Positions 46,440 through 54,712 of a DNA stretch of 64,000 nucleotides are shown here, one piece after another; position 1 is the stretch's first letter; the number at the start of each line of letters is the position of its first letter. Location: assembly GCA_030248225.1 (NCBI GenBank), contig JASANE010027831.1, positions 32,703 to 96,702 of the forward strand. Reading direction: 5' to 3'. The translations under genes and the position numbers were made by a program. Below the pieces are notes generated by a model. It was not told the origin of the DNA, ran no database searches, and saw only the letters and a program-made list of their open reading frames with translations. This stretch comes from Trileptium ribeirensis. Lineage: Eukaryota > Nematoda > Enoplea > Enoplida > Thoracostomopsidae.

Positions 46440-46870
46440 TAAATTTCTCGATCAAATTTTACCAGTTTTGTTAAATCCACTTCATCAAGTATCCTCTTGA
46501 AATTATTTCTACTGGTGGCATCTATTGACGGTCGATTTATTACCATAACTGGTAATTGGTTCCACACATTTACGCTCGAATGCAAAGTAAATGATGCAAA
46601 CGTTGATTTTGGGCTTTGATTTTTTCAAGATGATGATCTCTTGCGAAATTAACAAAATGAGATTGAAAAGATGCTTTATTCAGCAGAAAAATTTCTGATC
46701 GATTTGAAAACTACTACAAAACGAGCGTGCAGATATCTCAACTCTAACGCTTTTAGGTTAAGTTGTTTGAGAATGTCTAAGTATGAGGCGTGCAGTAAAT
46801 CCGCTGTGGCGAAAATCCGTCTAATAAAGTATTGTAGAACATTTTCCAATTTATTAATGTTTCCCACTGC
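46440..46870 (-). pseudogene. Decayed non-LTR retrotransposon, C-terminal end of the reverse transcriptase ORF
   Basis: The minus strand at 46676-46867 encodes INKLENVLQYFIRRIFATAD, then SYLDILKQLNLKALELRY, the typical stretch after the reverse transcriptase core of CR1/L2-type LINEs. After a frame break, a shifted frame between about 46480 and 46600 gives RVNVWNQLPVMVINRPSID, then NNFKRILDEVDL, matching the usual WN-x-LP...F-K-x-x-L end of these ORFs. Frameshifts and stops mean it is dead. It shows past LINE activity in this genome. Confidence 0.65.
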
Positions 46871-48698
46871 ACATGTTCAACTATGCACGATATATGAACA
46901 CGCAAGCGATGTATGTTCTAAAATGGGGATTACTTAAAGCAATGAACAAAACATGATAATTACAGTTTATGAAATATCAAAATAAGATGTTAATATTACA
47001 GTACGCCTTTTGACATATAACGGTACAGTGAATGTCTGGTTTCAGCAGATTAGACAAGGCTTCAGAGATTACCTTTCGTTAGACCATTTATTTGTTCCCA
47101 GAAAAAGTGGAACAACAAAGTTCAAAATTTTTAAAGTGAATGAAAATGTGAAAATATTCGGAAGAATTGTTCTTTAAAGAATTAGTTTATTAAGAGTTAT
47201 CTCTGAAATTTTAAAGAATAGTTTTTGAATTTTAAAATAATATCTGATGGTGCAAAAAACAGAAGAACTTCCTATAAGATTTTTGGGTGTAGAACCTGTC
47301 TTTTTCTAGTCAGTTTGCGACAACTTAATGTTCCTGCCAAAAATTTACTATTTTACTGGCAGCCTAAATAGTGTAATATAGGTATTTATTGGATTATAAT
47401 TCGGTGTATAAAATTATTGTCCAGCGCTAAGGCCTTCTGGCTGAGCAATAACAATGGTTGTACGATACCTTTGCGTTAATTTTCTACAACGCACCACTAT
47501 TCAGAGGAGAAAAACTCTAGAATATTTTCCAGGGGTCGAGATATGTTAGATCTTTTAGATATGTTGCCTAGGTGTTTACAGGATGGGTAGAAGCTTAAAC
47601 CTCATGAGGATATGACCGCTCTCCGTTCTTCGTTTAGATACATAGGTTCACTTTTAGGTCCATATGCGTGCCGAACACGTGCGCAAAAATTTGCAACCTT
47701 TAGCAAAATTTAGGAAAATTTTTATTAAAAATTAACACGAGAGTAGTATATAGGGAGGAGTACAGCCCAGGAGCCGGAGCCGGAGGAGGAGGAGGAGCAG
47801 GATCATGAGCAGCATCACCTTCGGTATCTGTATAAGCTATGTATGTAGTATATATATGTGTGTGTATGGTATATTAGTTATGTATAGTATATATTAACTA
47901 TGTATAGTATATATTAGCTATATATATGTGTATGTATGGATAAGTATATATTATAAAGGGATGGATATATAAATCAATGTACGCGTATATATATATGGAG
48001 GTGTATTAATTTACGCAAATGTATGGATATTTCCAAACTGTAAGAGTCAATTTGTGGTTTGTGTAAGAATGCAGTACTTTTGATGGAGTAAAAGCTAACA
48101 ATTGAAGCGCTTTATTACAAATCATGGTAACAACACGAATGTATATGTTCAATGTATTCGATGCTATGAAAACCTCAGTAAATCAGAGAGTTCGGGCTAT
48201 CATGTTCGTCCGTTCCCGCATCTCCTCACAGTGCCCAATATCCTTTTTAATTAAAGTCGATTTGGGAACATAATAGCCCTTTTTTTGCGCTAAAATCATG
48301 AAATCACATTTCTTAGTACAAATGGCCGATTAAACAAGTGTTAAAACCATCGGAGGAGCATGACACATTGTCTATTGATATCTTAACATTATCTCAACCA
48401 ACAGTATTTCACTTAAACACTCCATACACTCTACCAGAACTTAAATGATTCAAAACATATCTAGTGAACTGAGTTGTGATAAAATTTATCGTAAAGAAAT
48501 GTACGGTGACGAGTATTCCTGTATGACCAAAGTCCTACAGTTGGTAACAAATCTCAGAACTTTTGTATCCGCATATTTGACAGCTTAACTCAGGTAAAGC
48601 GATGTTCATAAAAATCATACGAAGGCAAAGACAACAACGCATTTTACATTAATAAGGCATATGTACAGTAAATCAAGCCGTACCTTGAAATTTTACAG
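46871..48698. other. AT-rich non-coding with a TA/TG microsatellite
   Basis: Contains a GGAGGAGGAGG/GGAGCC tract (47755-47810) and TATATATGTGTGTGTATGG-like repeats (47830-48000). No gene seen. Confidence 0.5.
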
Positions 48699-49216
48699 TC
48701 TTTGTGGTTATGTTTCAAAATTTGGATAAATGTTTCTCATCAAAGGACTATCTGAACCTGGACTGTTCCATATTAGCTGAAAAATTAGCGCAGCCGTATC
48801 CAAACGCTGAAACAACACCTCCAGGCCATAATATACCATTAGCACAGCCCTACTCACCAGTTCATCCCAGAATTGAAACGCCTCCACCTCAAGCACAGCC
48901 TCTTCCCGTTCAAACCCCAATCTTGTTTCCTTTAATCGATCGCTCACCAATTCAACCAACGGTATTTCCCATTATCCATAACCCCGAAATTGAAATAACA
49001 ACCGAGGTTTTTCCTTTGGAGACGGGCTCTACTACACCATCTCCGCAACGGGTCTGGCGACCACTTGGTTCCAACGCCACACCACCACCGCGCGGCATCC
49101 CAGTAACGCTGGAAGGTGCAGTGGCTCCATATCCGTTGGGCAAAGGCTTGAAATCCTATTGTCGCTCGTTCATTCGGAAGAAGGTAGATATGCGGATGAA
49201 ATTCGGAAATGGTTCA
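48699..49216 (+). CDS. Pro-rich exon-like ORF at the left edge of the Polinton-like element
   Basis: An acceptor-like CTTGAAATTTTACAG ends at 48698 and a consensus donor (TCA|GTAAGT) follows 49216. The 518-bp exon reads MFQNLDKCFSSKDYLNLDCS, then long Pro-rich sequence (PPQAQPLPVQTPILFPLIDR), then RVWRPLGSNATPPPRGIPV and SYCRSFIRKKVDMRMKFGNG. Without splicing the frame ends at 49243. It could be a host exon, in which case the element sits in its intron or beyond its end, or a left-arm gene of the element itself on the opposite strand to its neighbours. No homology recognised. Confidence 0.5.
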
Positions 49217-49251
49217 GTAAGTAGCCGTTACTCCATCGATTAAACGATTTA

Positions 49252-49490
49252 TTCTAATGTGGCTGCTAGGTTTCGTTGGTGGCTGAGTACGCATCAATGT
49301 CTCGTTAGACCAGTTACAACTAGCTACGGTGTATTCTAATGTGGCTGCTAGATTTCCTTGGTGGTTGAGCTCGTATCTAGGTTTCGTTTTAGAGCAGTTA
49401 CAGTTAGTTAGGTTCTATTTTAATGTGGCTGCTAGTTGGTGGTTGAGCGCTTAGCTAGGTTTGGTTGCCAGTTGATTTAATAGTCTGGTT
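49252..49490. repeat. Three tandem units of about 83 bp
   Basis: TTCTAATGTGGCTGCTAG starts at 49252 and 49334, and TTTTAATGTGGCTGCTAG at 49418. Each is followed by TTGGTGG(C/T)TGAG. It lies just outside the last leftward gene and may be subterminal sequence of the element. Confidence 0.7.
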
Positions 49491-49726
49491 GCACTTCGAA
49501 TCGTAGACGCACTTTATAATAATCTTTGTCGATACTAAATAGAGCAGTTTGGTTTTTAGGCCGTTTACGTTCGCGATATGGAGCTCGCCAATGCATCCGT
49601 CGCTGTTGTACAAAAATCCACGGTAGGGATTACAATACGATTTGAATAGTTGATGACCATATGTTTTGTACATAATTATTGATACTTCTTTGTTGATATA
49701 TAAATGATACTGATAATGTAGAGGCT

Positions 49727-50383
49727 TCAGTCAAAGTGTTCCAGTATTTCCAATATGAGGGGTATTTCGCCAATGAGTTTTCGGTCGGCGAGGTCGGAGA
49801 GATAGTACTTTAAATCTCGTCCATCTTCCATGCTTCGGAAGTAGCTATAGAGTTTGTCCTTGCGGTGGTTGATACCTGATAGGACACCTTTGTACCCGAA
49901 ACCGCAAACGTCTTTCTGTCTGGCCATTTCCGCATCCTCGGCTTCACAGTAGTCAATGAGATGTCGAAATAGGGTGGTGCGAATATAAAAAACGGGATTT
50001 GGATCCTCCGTGACGTAAACATCGATCCCTAACTTCCGCGATTCATCCATAAACGCTCTGTAGACTGAAAGCTGACCTGTGCTGTATAGAACCGAGACAA
50101 ATTCTTCATACACCTGCAGTGATTGATCCTCAAGCCAGTTATAAAACCGTCGTTGAATTTCTCCAAACCCAGGGTTGACTATATCTTGCCGCGCCTTTCG
50201 GTTTATAAATCGGTGTAATGATTCCATCGTATTCGTGATCTGCAAATTATGGTGAGGGTGTAGTAAGTCGATTACTTCGCGGTGAGCCATAGCGTAGGTA
50301 GTAGTAGCTGTTATTATATCCTGAAACACCAATAATCCCGTAAAGAAGTTGTAGTAGAAGAAGCAGATTGATTTTTTTTTCAT
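49727..50383 (-). CDS. 218-aa protein of the Polinton-like element, unknown
   Basis: I do not recognise it. The first 32 residues (MKKKSICFFYYNFFTGLLVF...) look like a lysine-start signal peptide. Alternatively, translation starts at the next Met (MAHREVIDLLHPHHN, about 50287), giving a 186-aa soluble protein. The body is mixed charged and aromatic, with RRFYNWLEDQSLQVYEEFVS, CGFGYKGVLSGINHRKDKLY and a C-terminal YLSDLADRKLIGEIPLILEI. It is the most distal leftward gene, 46 bp after the NADAR gene, so it is probably expressed with the late/structural block. It could be a minor virion or host-interaction protein. Nothing decides this. Confidence 0.65.
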   Translation of the reverse strand: MKKKSICFFYYNFFTGLLVFQDIITATTTYAMAHREVIDLLHPHHNLQITNTMESLHRFINRKARQDIVNPGFGEIQRRFYNWLEDQSLQVYEEFVSVLYSTGQLSVYRAFMDESRKLGIDVYVTEDPNPVFYIRTTLFRHLIDYCEAEDAEMARQKDVCGFGYKGVLSGINHRKDKLYSYFRSMEDGRDLKYYLSDLADRKLIGEIPLILEILEHFD

Positions 50384-50429
50384 TTTTTATTTATAAAACA
50401 ACACCAATGCACATTATACACACCAATAA

Positions 50430-50957
50430 TCATTTAATACGATCTCTAACAACAATCAATAATCTACCAAGCATATTATCTCCGGGGAGCTCGTTAATTT
50501 TGCGGTGCCTGTTATCTAGTGGGTGTAAGCCTGAAGCCCAATAGTTATCGTGTTCAGTTGCAAACACTAAAAACTTTTCATTCGTGCGGAGTAGTTTCTG
50601 CTTAAGGGTCTGGTTTCTACTAAATTTGGCCATAAGGGTATCCAACATCATATCATACCGAACTTTTTCCCATTTTTCCATATCAAAGTCTGTAATATTC
50701 GATCCCAGTTGATAGGCTCTGGACGGTGAGCGACACTGTAGTATTTGGTAGTAGGTTTTGAAGTCTTTGAAGTAATAGGCCTTTTTAGCTTGATAAAGTT
50801 GTTCCGCGCTGTGGTATGGTATGCCTTTGTATATGAAGCGTGACACGTAAAAATTAGAGAGAGGTGACCATCCTGTGAAAAATACGTAAACGTCCTGGCC
50901 GTCTTCTGTTGTAAGATTGCGTTCATTCGTGTTCCCATCGCTGTTTTCGTGATCCAT
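50430..50957 (-). CDS. NADAR (YbiA-like) domain protein
   Basis: 175 aa. The NADAR signature is plain: VYVFFTGWSPLSNFYVSRFI (23-42), YKGIPYHSAEQLYQAKKAYY (43-62), EKVRYDMMLDTLMAKFSRNQ, TLKQKLLRT, then NYWASGLH and GDNMLGRLLIVVRDRI at the end. Family members handle ADP-ribose-linked substrates: YbiA acts in riboflavin-intermediate metabolism, and bacterial NADARs paired with DarT-like toxins remove ADP-ribose from guanine in nucleic acid. The aromatic-Ala-Ser-Gly replaces the usual WG-x-G, a change worth testing. The start overlaps the previous gene by 35 bp. A role in reversing host ADP-ribosylation is my inference. The separate NADAR-SGNH genes at 29940 and 31431 are not close copies. Confidence 0.85.
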   Translation of the reverse strand: MDHENSDGNTNERNLTTEDGQDVYVFFTGWSPLSNFYVSRFIYKGIPYHSAEQLYQAKKAYYFKDFKTYYQILQCRSPSRAYQLGSNITDFDMEKWEKVRYDMMLDTLMAKFSRNQTLKQKLLRTNEKFLVFATEHDNYWASGLHPLDNRHRKINELPGDNMLGRLLIVVRDRIK

Positions 50958-51375
50958 GACTGATGCGTCTTGCCATAGCTGAGGAAGGAACTCCTACCTT
51001 TTTAATAAATTTATAAAACCTGGTGGCATCTGCTGGTCGATCTATTTTAATAATGGGAGATGTAACAAAGTATCTTATTAGGTCGATCAAATGAGAACCA
51101 ACATAGCCGTCTTCGTAGATAACTCTCTCCTGTGGGTCTAGTTGTACGTGTTCTTCCAAATAGTGGGCCATAATCTTAGCTCTATTGCGCAGCTGACGGG
51201 GTAGTACGTCTACTATATCCTGTAGAGTTGTAGGTGCTGAAGCTTTGGTTACTATGGTTATGTCTTGTTTTGGTTGTGGAGTAACACCACTGCTCCCTAC
51301 TTTAAGCTTGTTAAACAATCCTTCTTCTACTAGGGCATATTTTTTAGGCTCATCCATTTTTAAATATTTTCGCAA
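50923..51375 (-). CDS. Conserved small protein of Polinton-like elements
   Basis: 150 aa, or 144 from the second Met. The core reads DIVDVLPRQLRNRAKIMAHY, then VIYEDGYVGSHLIDLIRYFV and FYKFIKKVGVPSSAMARR. A layout of L-P-x-x-x-R-x-K-A, a G-S-x-x-x-D-L helix and F-x-x-x-L/V-x-x-V-P is one I associate with a protein found beside F54H12.2-family capsid genes in animal virus-like elements; its function is not known to me. It overlaps the genes on both sides (26 and 35 bp), so it belongs to the packed structural block. A minor capsid or scaffolding role would fit the place but is unproven. Confidence 0.65.
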   Translation of the reverse strand: MRKYLKMDEPKKYALVEEGLFNKLKVGSSGVTPQPKQDITIVTKASAPTTLQDIVDVLPRQLRNRAKIMAHYLEEHVQLDPQERVIYEDGYVGSHLIDLIRYFVTSPIIKIDRPADATRFYKFIKKVGVPSSAMARRISHGSRKQRWEHE

Positions 51376-51688
51376 AAATAGGTTTAACTATGGTTACAAT
51401 ATGGGGTACTATGGTGTAGCCAGTTCTTTTTAATATTGATTTTTTTCGAGCTATGCTTACGCGTTTCGAAGCTAGGATGGCAATCTTATTCTTAATCCTA
51501 CCTCCTTTTACCCAATGTGCTTGCTGAGCTGTTAGTTTCACGTTTCCATTTTCTATATTACGACAAATTTCGGCTATCGCCCTGATGAGGGATGGAGATG
51601 CTGTTGATAAGATACACCTCACATAATGTTTCGGAGCTGTGGAAATGTAGATTAGGGTTTCTATATTTTGTTTAACGTCGGAACTCAT
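51350..51688 (-). CDS. Small conserved basic protein of the structural block
   Basis: 112 aa. It contains HYVRCILSTASPSLIRAIAE, ICRNIENGNVKLTAQQAHWV, then a Lys/Arg-rich helix RIKNKIAILASKRVSIARKK. The C-N-x-x-x-G-N-V-x-L followed by basic residues resembles a short protein that often accompanies the capsid gene in related animal elements. The start codon overlaps the stop of the packaging ATPase by one base (TAATG-like arrangement), which implies coupled translation or reinitiation. The role is unknown; the basic helix could bind nucleic acid. Confidence 0.62.
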   Translation of the reverse strand: MSSDVKQNIETLIYISTAPKHYVRCILSTASPSLIRAIAEICRNIENGNVKLTAQQAHWVKGGRIKNKIAILASKRVSIARKKSILKRTGYTIVPHIVTIVKPIFAKIFKNG

Positions 51689-52326
51689 TATATGTATACG
51701 TAAGTCTGTTCGTACGGTAAGATACCTTCGGCTAACGTTATTTCGGGAGGAGTGTTTGGCTTAAGATTAACCATAAGATATCCATATTGTCTTTTTAAAG
51801 CTTTCGTATATGCACTGCTAAGATAATTTTTCTTCCCGGGGAACATTCTCAACCCTAATGAAGCTATCATGGCTTGGTCCCCCCGATTTTCAAATAGGAA
51901 ATAATAATCCGTGTTTCTCCTTATCGCGGGTCCTACTTTGGGACAAAAATAAAAGTTCTGAACAATAAAAATTACTGATATTAAGCGATGTCTCATTTTA
52001 GTGAAAAGGCTAATAATTCTGCGGTCGCCTACCATGGTTTCCATTAAATCGTCCAAAATAATTAGTGTATGCTTAGGGATATCAGTTTCTTCGAATATGA
52101 AATCGGGAAAACCAGGGATTAGCTTCACCTCTTCGAGTGAAAATAATTCGGTTTCTGGTGTCCCATAGCAATACAATATTCGTTCAAATGGTATGGAATG
52201 TAAATCCTTACGGTATCGCAATAGTTCTCTAACGAAAAAACTTTTTCCTGACTGGGTTGATCCTGAAACTATGGCATTGTAGGGTGGAGTTAGTAGTATA
52301 TCACTCTGACCAAGCGAATTCTCCAT
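51688..52326 (-). CDS. FtsK/HerA-superfamily genome-packaging ATPase
   Basis: 212 aa, the usual length for Polinton/adintovirus packaging ATPases. Walker A is GSTQSGKS (22-29). Walker B is TLIILDDLM (87-95) with the Asp pair at 92-93. A sensor-like IFIVQNFYF follows, and then a basic IRRNTDYYFLFEN segment. Such enzymes pump the DNA genome into preformed capsids in related viruses. The start lies 26 bp inside the end of the capsid gene, and its stop overlaps the next start, so capsid, ATPase and the two following genes form one translation-coupled unit. The frame is intact with all motifs present, so this copy could be functional. Confidence 0.85.
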   Translation of the reverse strand: MENSLGQSDILLTPPYNAIVSGSTQSGKSFFVRELLRYRKDLHSIPFERILYCYGTPETELFSLEEVKLIPGFPDFIFEETDIPKHTLIILDDLMETMVGDRRIISLFTKMRHRLISVIFIVQNFYFCPKVGPAIRRNTDYYFLFENRGDQAMIASLGLRMFPGKKNYLSSAYTKALKRQYGYLMVNLKPNTPPEITLAEGILPYEQTYVYI

Positions 52327-53653
52327 GCTCTTTGACGGTAAGTGTGCACTCTATTTCTGATAAAATTAGTAGCATTATAGGCTCTGTTAATGGTTTCGAA
52401 TACCCAAGTTCTATATCTACATTACCAAACTCTGGTGTGGAGACATAGCCACAGTTAGTTGTTCCGTCTCTAGTCAAGGTTATAGGGATCATAAAGTATC
52501 CATAACCGTATTGGAAGTTGTCAAAGCCTGGCTCAAGGTTAACGTAATCTGTTCCTCTAAAAAAATTTTGGTACATTCTAACATTTTCATTATCCCTATT
52601 AAACGTTACGGGCACATTATACGGGTACGATTTTTTGTTGACGAAAACTTGTAACGATTGTAAGTGAAAATCTAGAAAGTTGAATGGATTTTTGTCTACT
52701 TGTCCATTATACGCCGCTGAGCTAACTTGAAATAGGGTGATCTTCCTAGGCACTCGACCATTGCTAATGAAAGACCACGATACATTCATATCGCCCACAC
52801 CAAGTGATTTGGTTGTAATAGAGTGACGTACTACCGGGTACTTGAATCCTGATGTGGCTAATATTCGCTGATGCTTCGCAAAGCTTTGAGGTGTCAATGT
52901 AACGTAGGGCGTATATAGCTTGGCTTGTTTGATTTTGATTATGCACTTAACTCCGGGTTTCGCTACGACACTAAATGTAGGTTTTGTGCGGTAAAATATT
53001 ATACTCATGGGAACATTACCAGGGATAAATCTACCTGTATTTAGGAAATCTGTAAAAACACGCCCGTAAACTTGACCACTGCTCCCTCTTAAGTTTAATT
53101 TTCTCTGGTTAATAGCCAAATTGGTATCTATGTTATCGAAGGCAAATGCTTCATCTGGCTCGTATATGCACGTCCGTAATAAATTTTTTCTCACTGTTTC
53201 GGGAAAATATAAGTGGAAAAGTGTATACATAATATATGGGTAGTTTGACTGTTCTAGAGATACAGTTTTTCCTGCAATTTTTAACTCTACCTTTTCAAAT
53301 AGGGTGTATAGAAATAAATTTGCAAGTCCTGAGCCGTCATCGGTAATATCCCTTTTCTGCTTATGTGCTGGTTTCTTCTTAGGGTTTTTACTGGTTTCTA
53401 CTGCTGCCGGGGGTGTTGGTTTTTCTAAGTTTAAAACATCTACTTCTAAATATAACATTATCGAGTCTACGTCAATATAGTCCGATGTGCCTCCGAATCT
53501 GAACTCGAGTGGGGTAAGATGATCTTCTGACGGTAGGCCTGTGAAACATGCACTTTCTACAACTTGTACACTTTGAATTTCGTCTTGCACGGGAGGTGAC
53601 GATGTTAATTCCAAACCCGATACGCTGCATTTTGGGTGAGGTGAAAACGCCAT
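52301..53653 (-). CDS. Putative major capsid protein (F54H12.2 family)
   Basis: 450 aa. Family landmarks are EFRFGGTSDYIDVDSIMLYL (about residues 50-70), LANLFLYTLFEKVELKIAGK, EQSNYPYIMYTLFHLYFP, GRVFTDFLNTGRFIPGNVPM, KNPFNFLDFHLQSLQVFVN, FFRGTDYVNLEPGFDNFQYG and a C-terminal GNVDIELGYSKPLTE. This layout matches proteins labelled F54H12.2-like in animal genomes, which sit beside packaging ATPases in virus-like elements and are taken to be double-jelly-roll capsid proteins. An insertion of about 25 residues (ETSKNPKKKPAHKQKRD region) interrupts the early part and is very basic. The frame is intact. Capsid function is family-based inference; no structure prediction was run. Confidence 0.75.
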   Translation of the reverse strand: MAFSPHPKCSVSGLELTSSPPVQDEIQSVQVVESACFTGLPSEDHLTPLEFRFGGTSDYIDVDSIMLYLEVDVLNLEKPTPPAAVETSKNPKKKPAHKQKRDITDDGSGLANLFLYTLFEKVELKIAGKTVSLEQSNYPYIMYTLFHLYFPETVRKNLLRTCIYEPDEAFAFDNIDTNLAINQRKLNLRGSSGQVYGRVFTDFLNTGRFIPGNVPMSIIFYRTKPTFSVVAKPGVKCIIKIKQAKLYTPYVTLTPQSFAKHQRILATSGFKYPVVRHSITTKSLGVGDMNVSWSFISNGRVPRKITLFQVSSAAYNGQVDKNPFNFLDFHLQSLQVFVNKKSYPYNVPVTFNRDNENVRMYQNFFRGTDYVNLEPGFDNFQYGYGYFMIPITLTRDGTTNCGYVSTPEFGNVDIELGYSKPLTEPIMLLILSEIECTLTVKEHGEFAWSE

Positions 53654-53654
53654 G

Positions 53655-53816
53655 TTAGTGTTTACGTTGTTTTTTAGATCTTCCTCCCTTCATCACACGT
53701 CGCTTCTTCTTTTTAATACTTTTCTTCTTGCGTGCGGTGCGGGAAAGTTTACTAATTTTTAGTGGTATTGGATGCCGAGAGCTACCAGCAATAAGCCTGA
53801 TTAAAGCGGGATCCAT
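53655..53816 (-). CDS. Small highly basic core-like protein, 53 aa
   Basis: MDPALIRLIAGSSRHPIPLK is followed by a dense Lys/Arg tail (ARKKKSIKKKKRRVMKGG, then RSKKQRKH). More than a third of the residues are Lys, Arg or His. It ends one base before the capsid start codon. Size, charge and place suggest a DNA-condensing core protein, like the small basic core proteins of adenovirus-like particles, or a nuclear targeting peptide. Confidence 0.65.
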   Translation of the reverse strand: MDPALIRLIAGSSRHPIPLKISKLSRTARKKKSIKKKKRRVMKGGRSKKQRKH

Positions 53817-53826
53817 TTTCACTTAG

Positions 53827-54165
53827 TCACGAGGGAATAGTAGCCTTTTTAATAATTTGTAATACCACAAGAAAGGGGTCTGCGGGGTTAATAGTATCCG
53901 TAGTAACGAGGGACAACTTAATTTTCTCAAGGGTATCGACACGGATATCTCGATAAGTGGGAATTAAAGTTGTGTTTGTATTTGCAAATAATATTCTAGC
54001 CTGGGCACTATGGTAATGGCTAGGCTCTACGAAATCTACCTCCACAAACTTGACGTATGGCGGGAGTGTATACTGAACTACTGCGCACTGTGAATTTTGG
54101 GTGTTAATAGGACGCGGGAGATTGCATGTAAGTTTACCGATGTCATCAAATATGATGTAGGCCAT
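53827..54165 (-). CDS. 112-aa protein between TBP-like and core-like genes, unknown
   Basis: Begins MAYIIFDDIGKLTCNLPRPI, overlaps the TBP-like gene by 20 bp and ends 10 bp before the basic protein. The sequence is beta-rich in appearance: QCAVVQYTLPPYVKFVEVDF, then ARILFANTNTTLIPTYRDIR and FLVVLQIIKKATIPS. A single compact beta-sandwich is plausible, which would suit a penton-type or minor capsid component, the one structural class otherwise missing here. I cannot show homology, so this remains a guess. No signal peptide, membrane segment or zinc motif is seen. Confidence 0.6.
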   Translation of the reverse strand: MAYIIFDDIGKLTCNLPRPINTQNSQCAVVQYTLPPYVKFVEVDFVEPSHYHSAQARILFANTNTTLIPTYRDIRVDTLEKIKLSLVTTDTINPADPFLVVLQIIKKATIPS

Positions 54166-54694
54166 TATAACAAACGCTAGGAACAGTGATTAGCTTTTCG
54201 ACTTTAAGTAGAACCTTGGAGATCTTACAAGCCTTTTTAATACCTGTCACAATGACCTTCCCTGTGTGATGTACTAGTACGGTTCCCTCCGGTAGCCTTA
54301 AGAGTAGCGGGGGCATCATATCATGAGGATCAAAGGTAGCATTATGTCCTATTCGCTGTAAGTAAGAGCAAAGTTTATGTAGATTATACTTACGATACAA
54401 ATTAGCTGACACAACATAATTCTTTATTGAATACTTATAATCACTAGCACCACTAGCTTTTTTCAAATTATTGGCGATACTTCTTACTCGTTCCATGTCC
54501 TTTATGCCAACAATAGTGAATCTCCCTGATGCAAAAATCAAACAACAACCCTTCTCTTGTTTCCAAATTAATCCGCTAAATCGATTAGGATTGTAAGTAG
54601 CTGGTGGGCTAAGCCGCTGACCTAAGGTTGATAAACATAAAGCACGTTCACTGAGTCTACCACAAACGGTAACATTGACGACTGACCATTCCAT
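54146..54694 (-). CDS. TATA-binding-protein-like protein
   Basis: 182 aa with two direct repeats in the TBP arrangement. Repeat 1 (about 4-82): VVNVTVCGRLS, YNPNRFSGLIWK, CLIFASGRFTIVGIKDMERV with the F-A-S-G-(K/R) turn, then RSIANNLKKA. Repeat 2 (about 88-170): YSIKNYVVSANLYRKYNLHK, FDPHDMMPPLLLRL, VLVHHTGKVIVTGIKKACKI. TBP bends TATA-box DNA and nucleates transcription complexes. Several usual repeat-2 residues are changed (HHTGK for F-x-SGK; LLRLPEGT for GLIYR), so DNA contact may differ. It sits 18 bp downstream of the integrase gene. Likely role: virus-specific promoter recognition or redirection of host polymerase. Large DNA viruses also encode TBP-like proteins. Confidence 0.82.
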   Translation of the reverse strand: MEWSVVNVTVCGRLSERALCLSTLGQRLSPPATYNPNRFSGLIWKQEKGCCLIFASGRFTIVGIKDMERVRSIANNLKKASGASDYKYSIKNYVVSANLYRKYNLHKLCSYLQRIGHNATFDPHDMMPPLLLRLPEGTVLVHHTGKVIVTGIKKACKISKVLLKVEKLITVPSVCYNGLHHI

Positions 54695-54712
54695 ACTGAC
54701 TGCTTAACTGGA

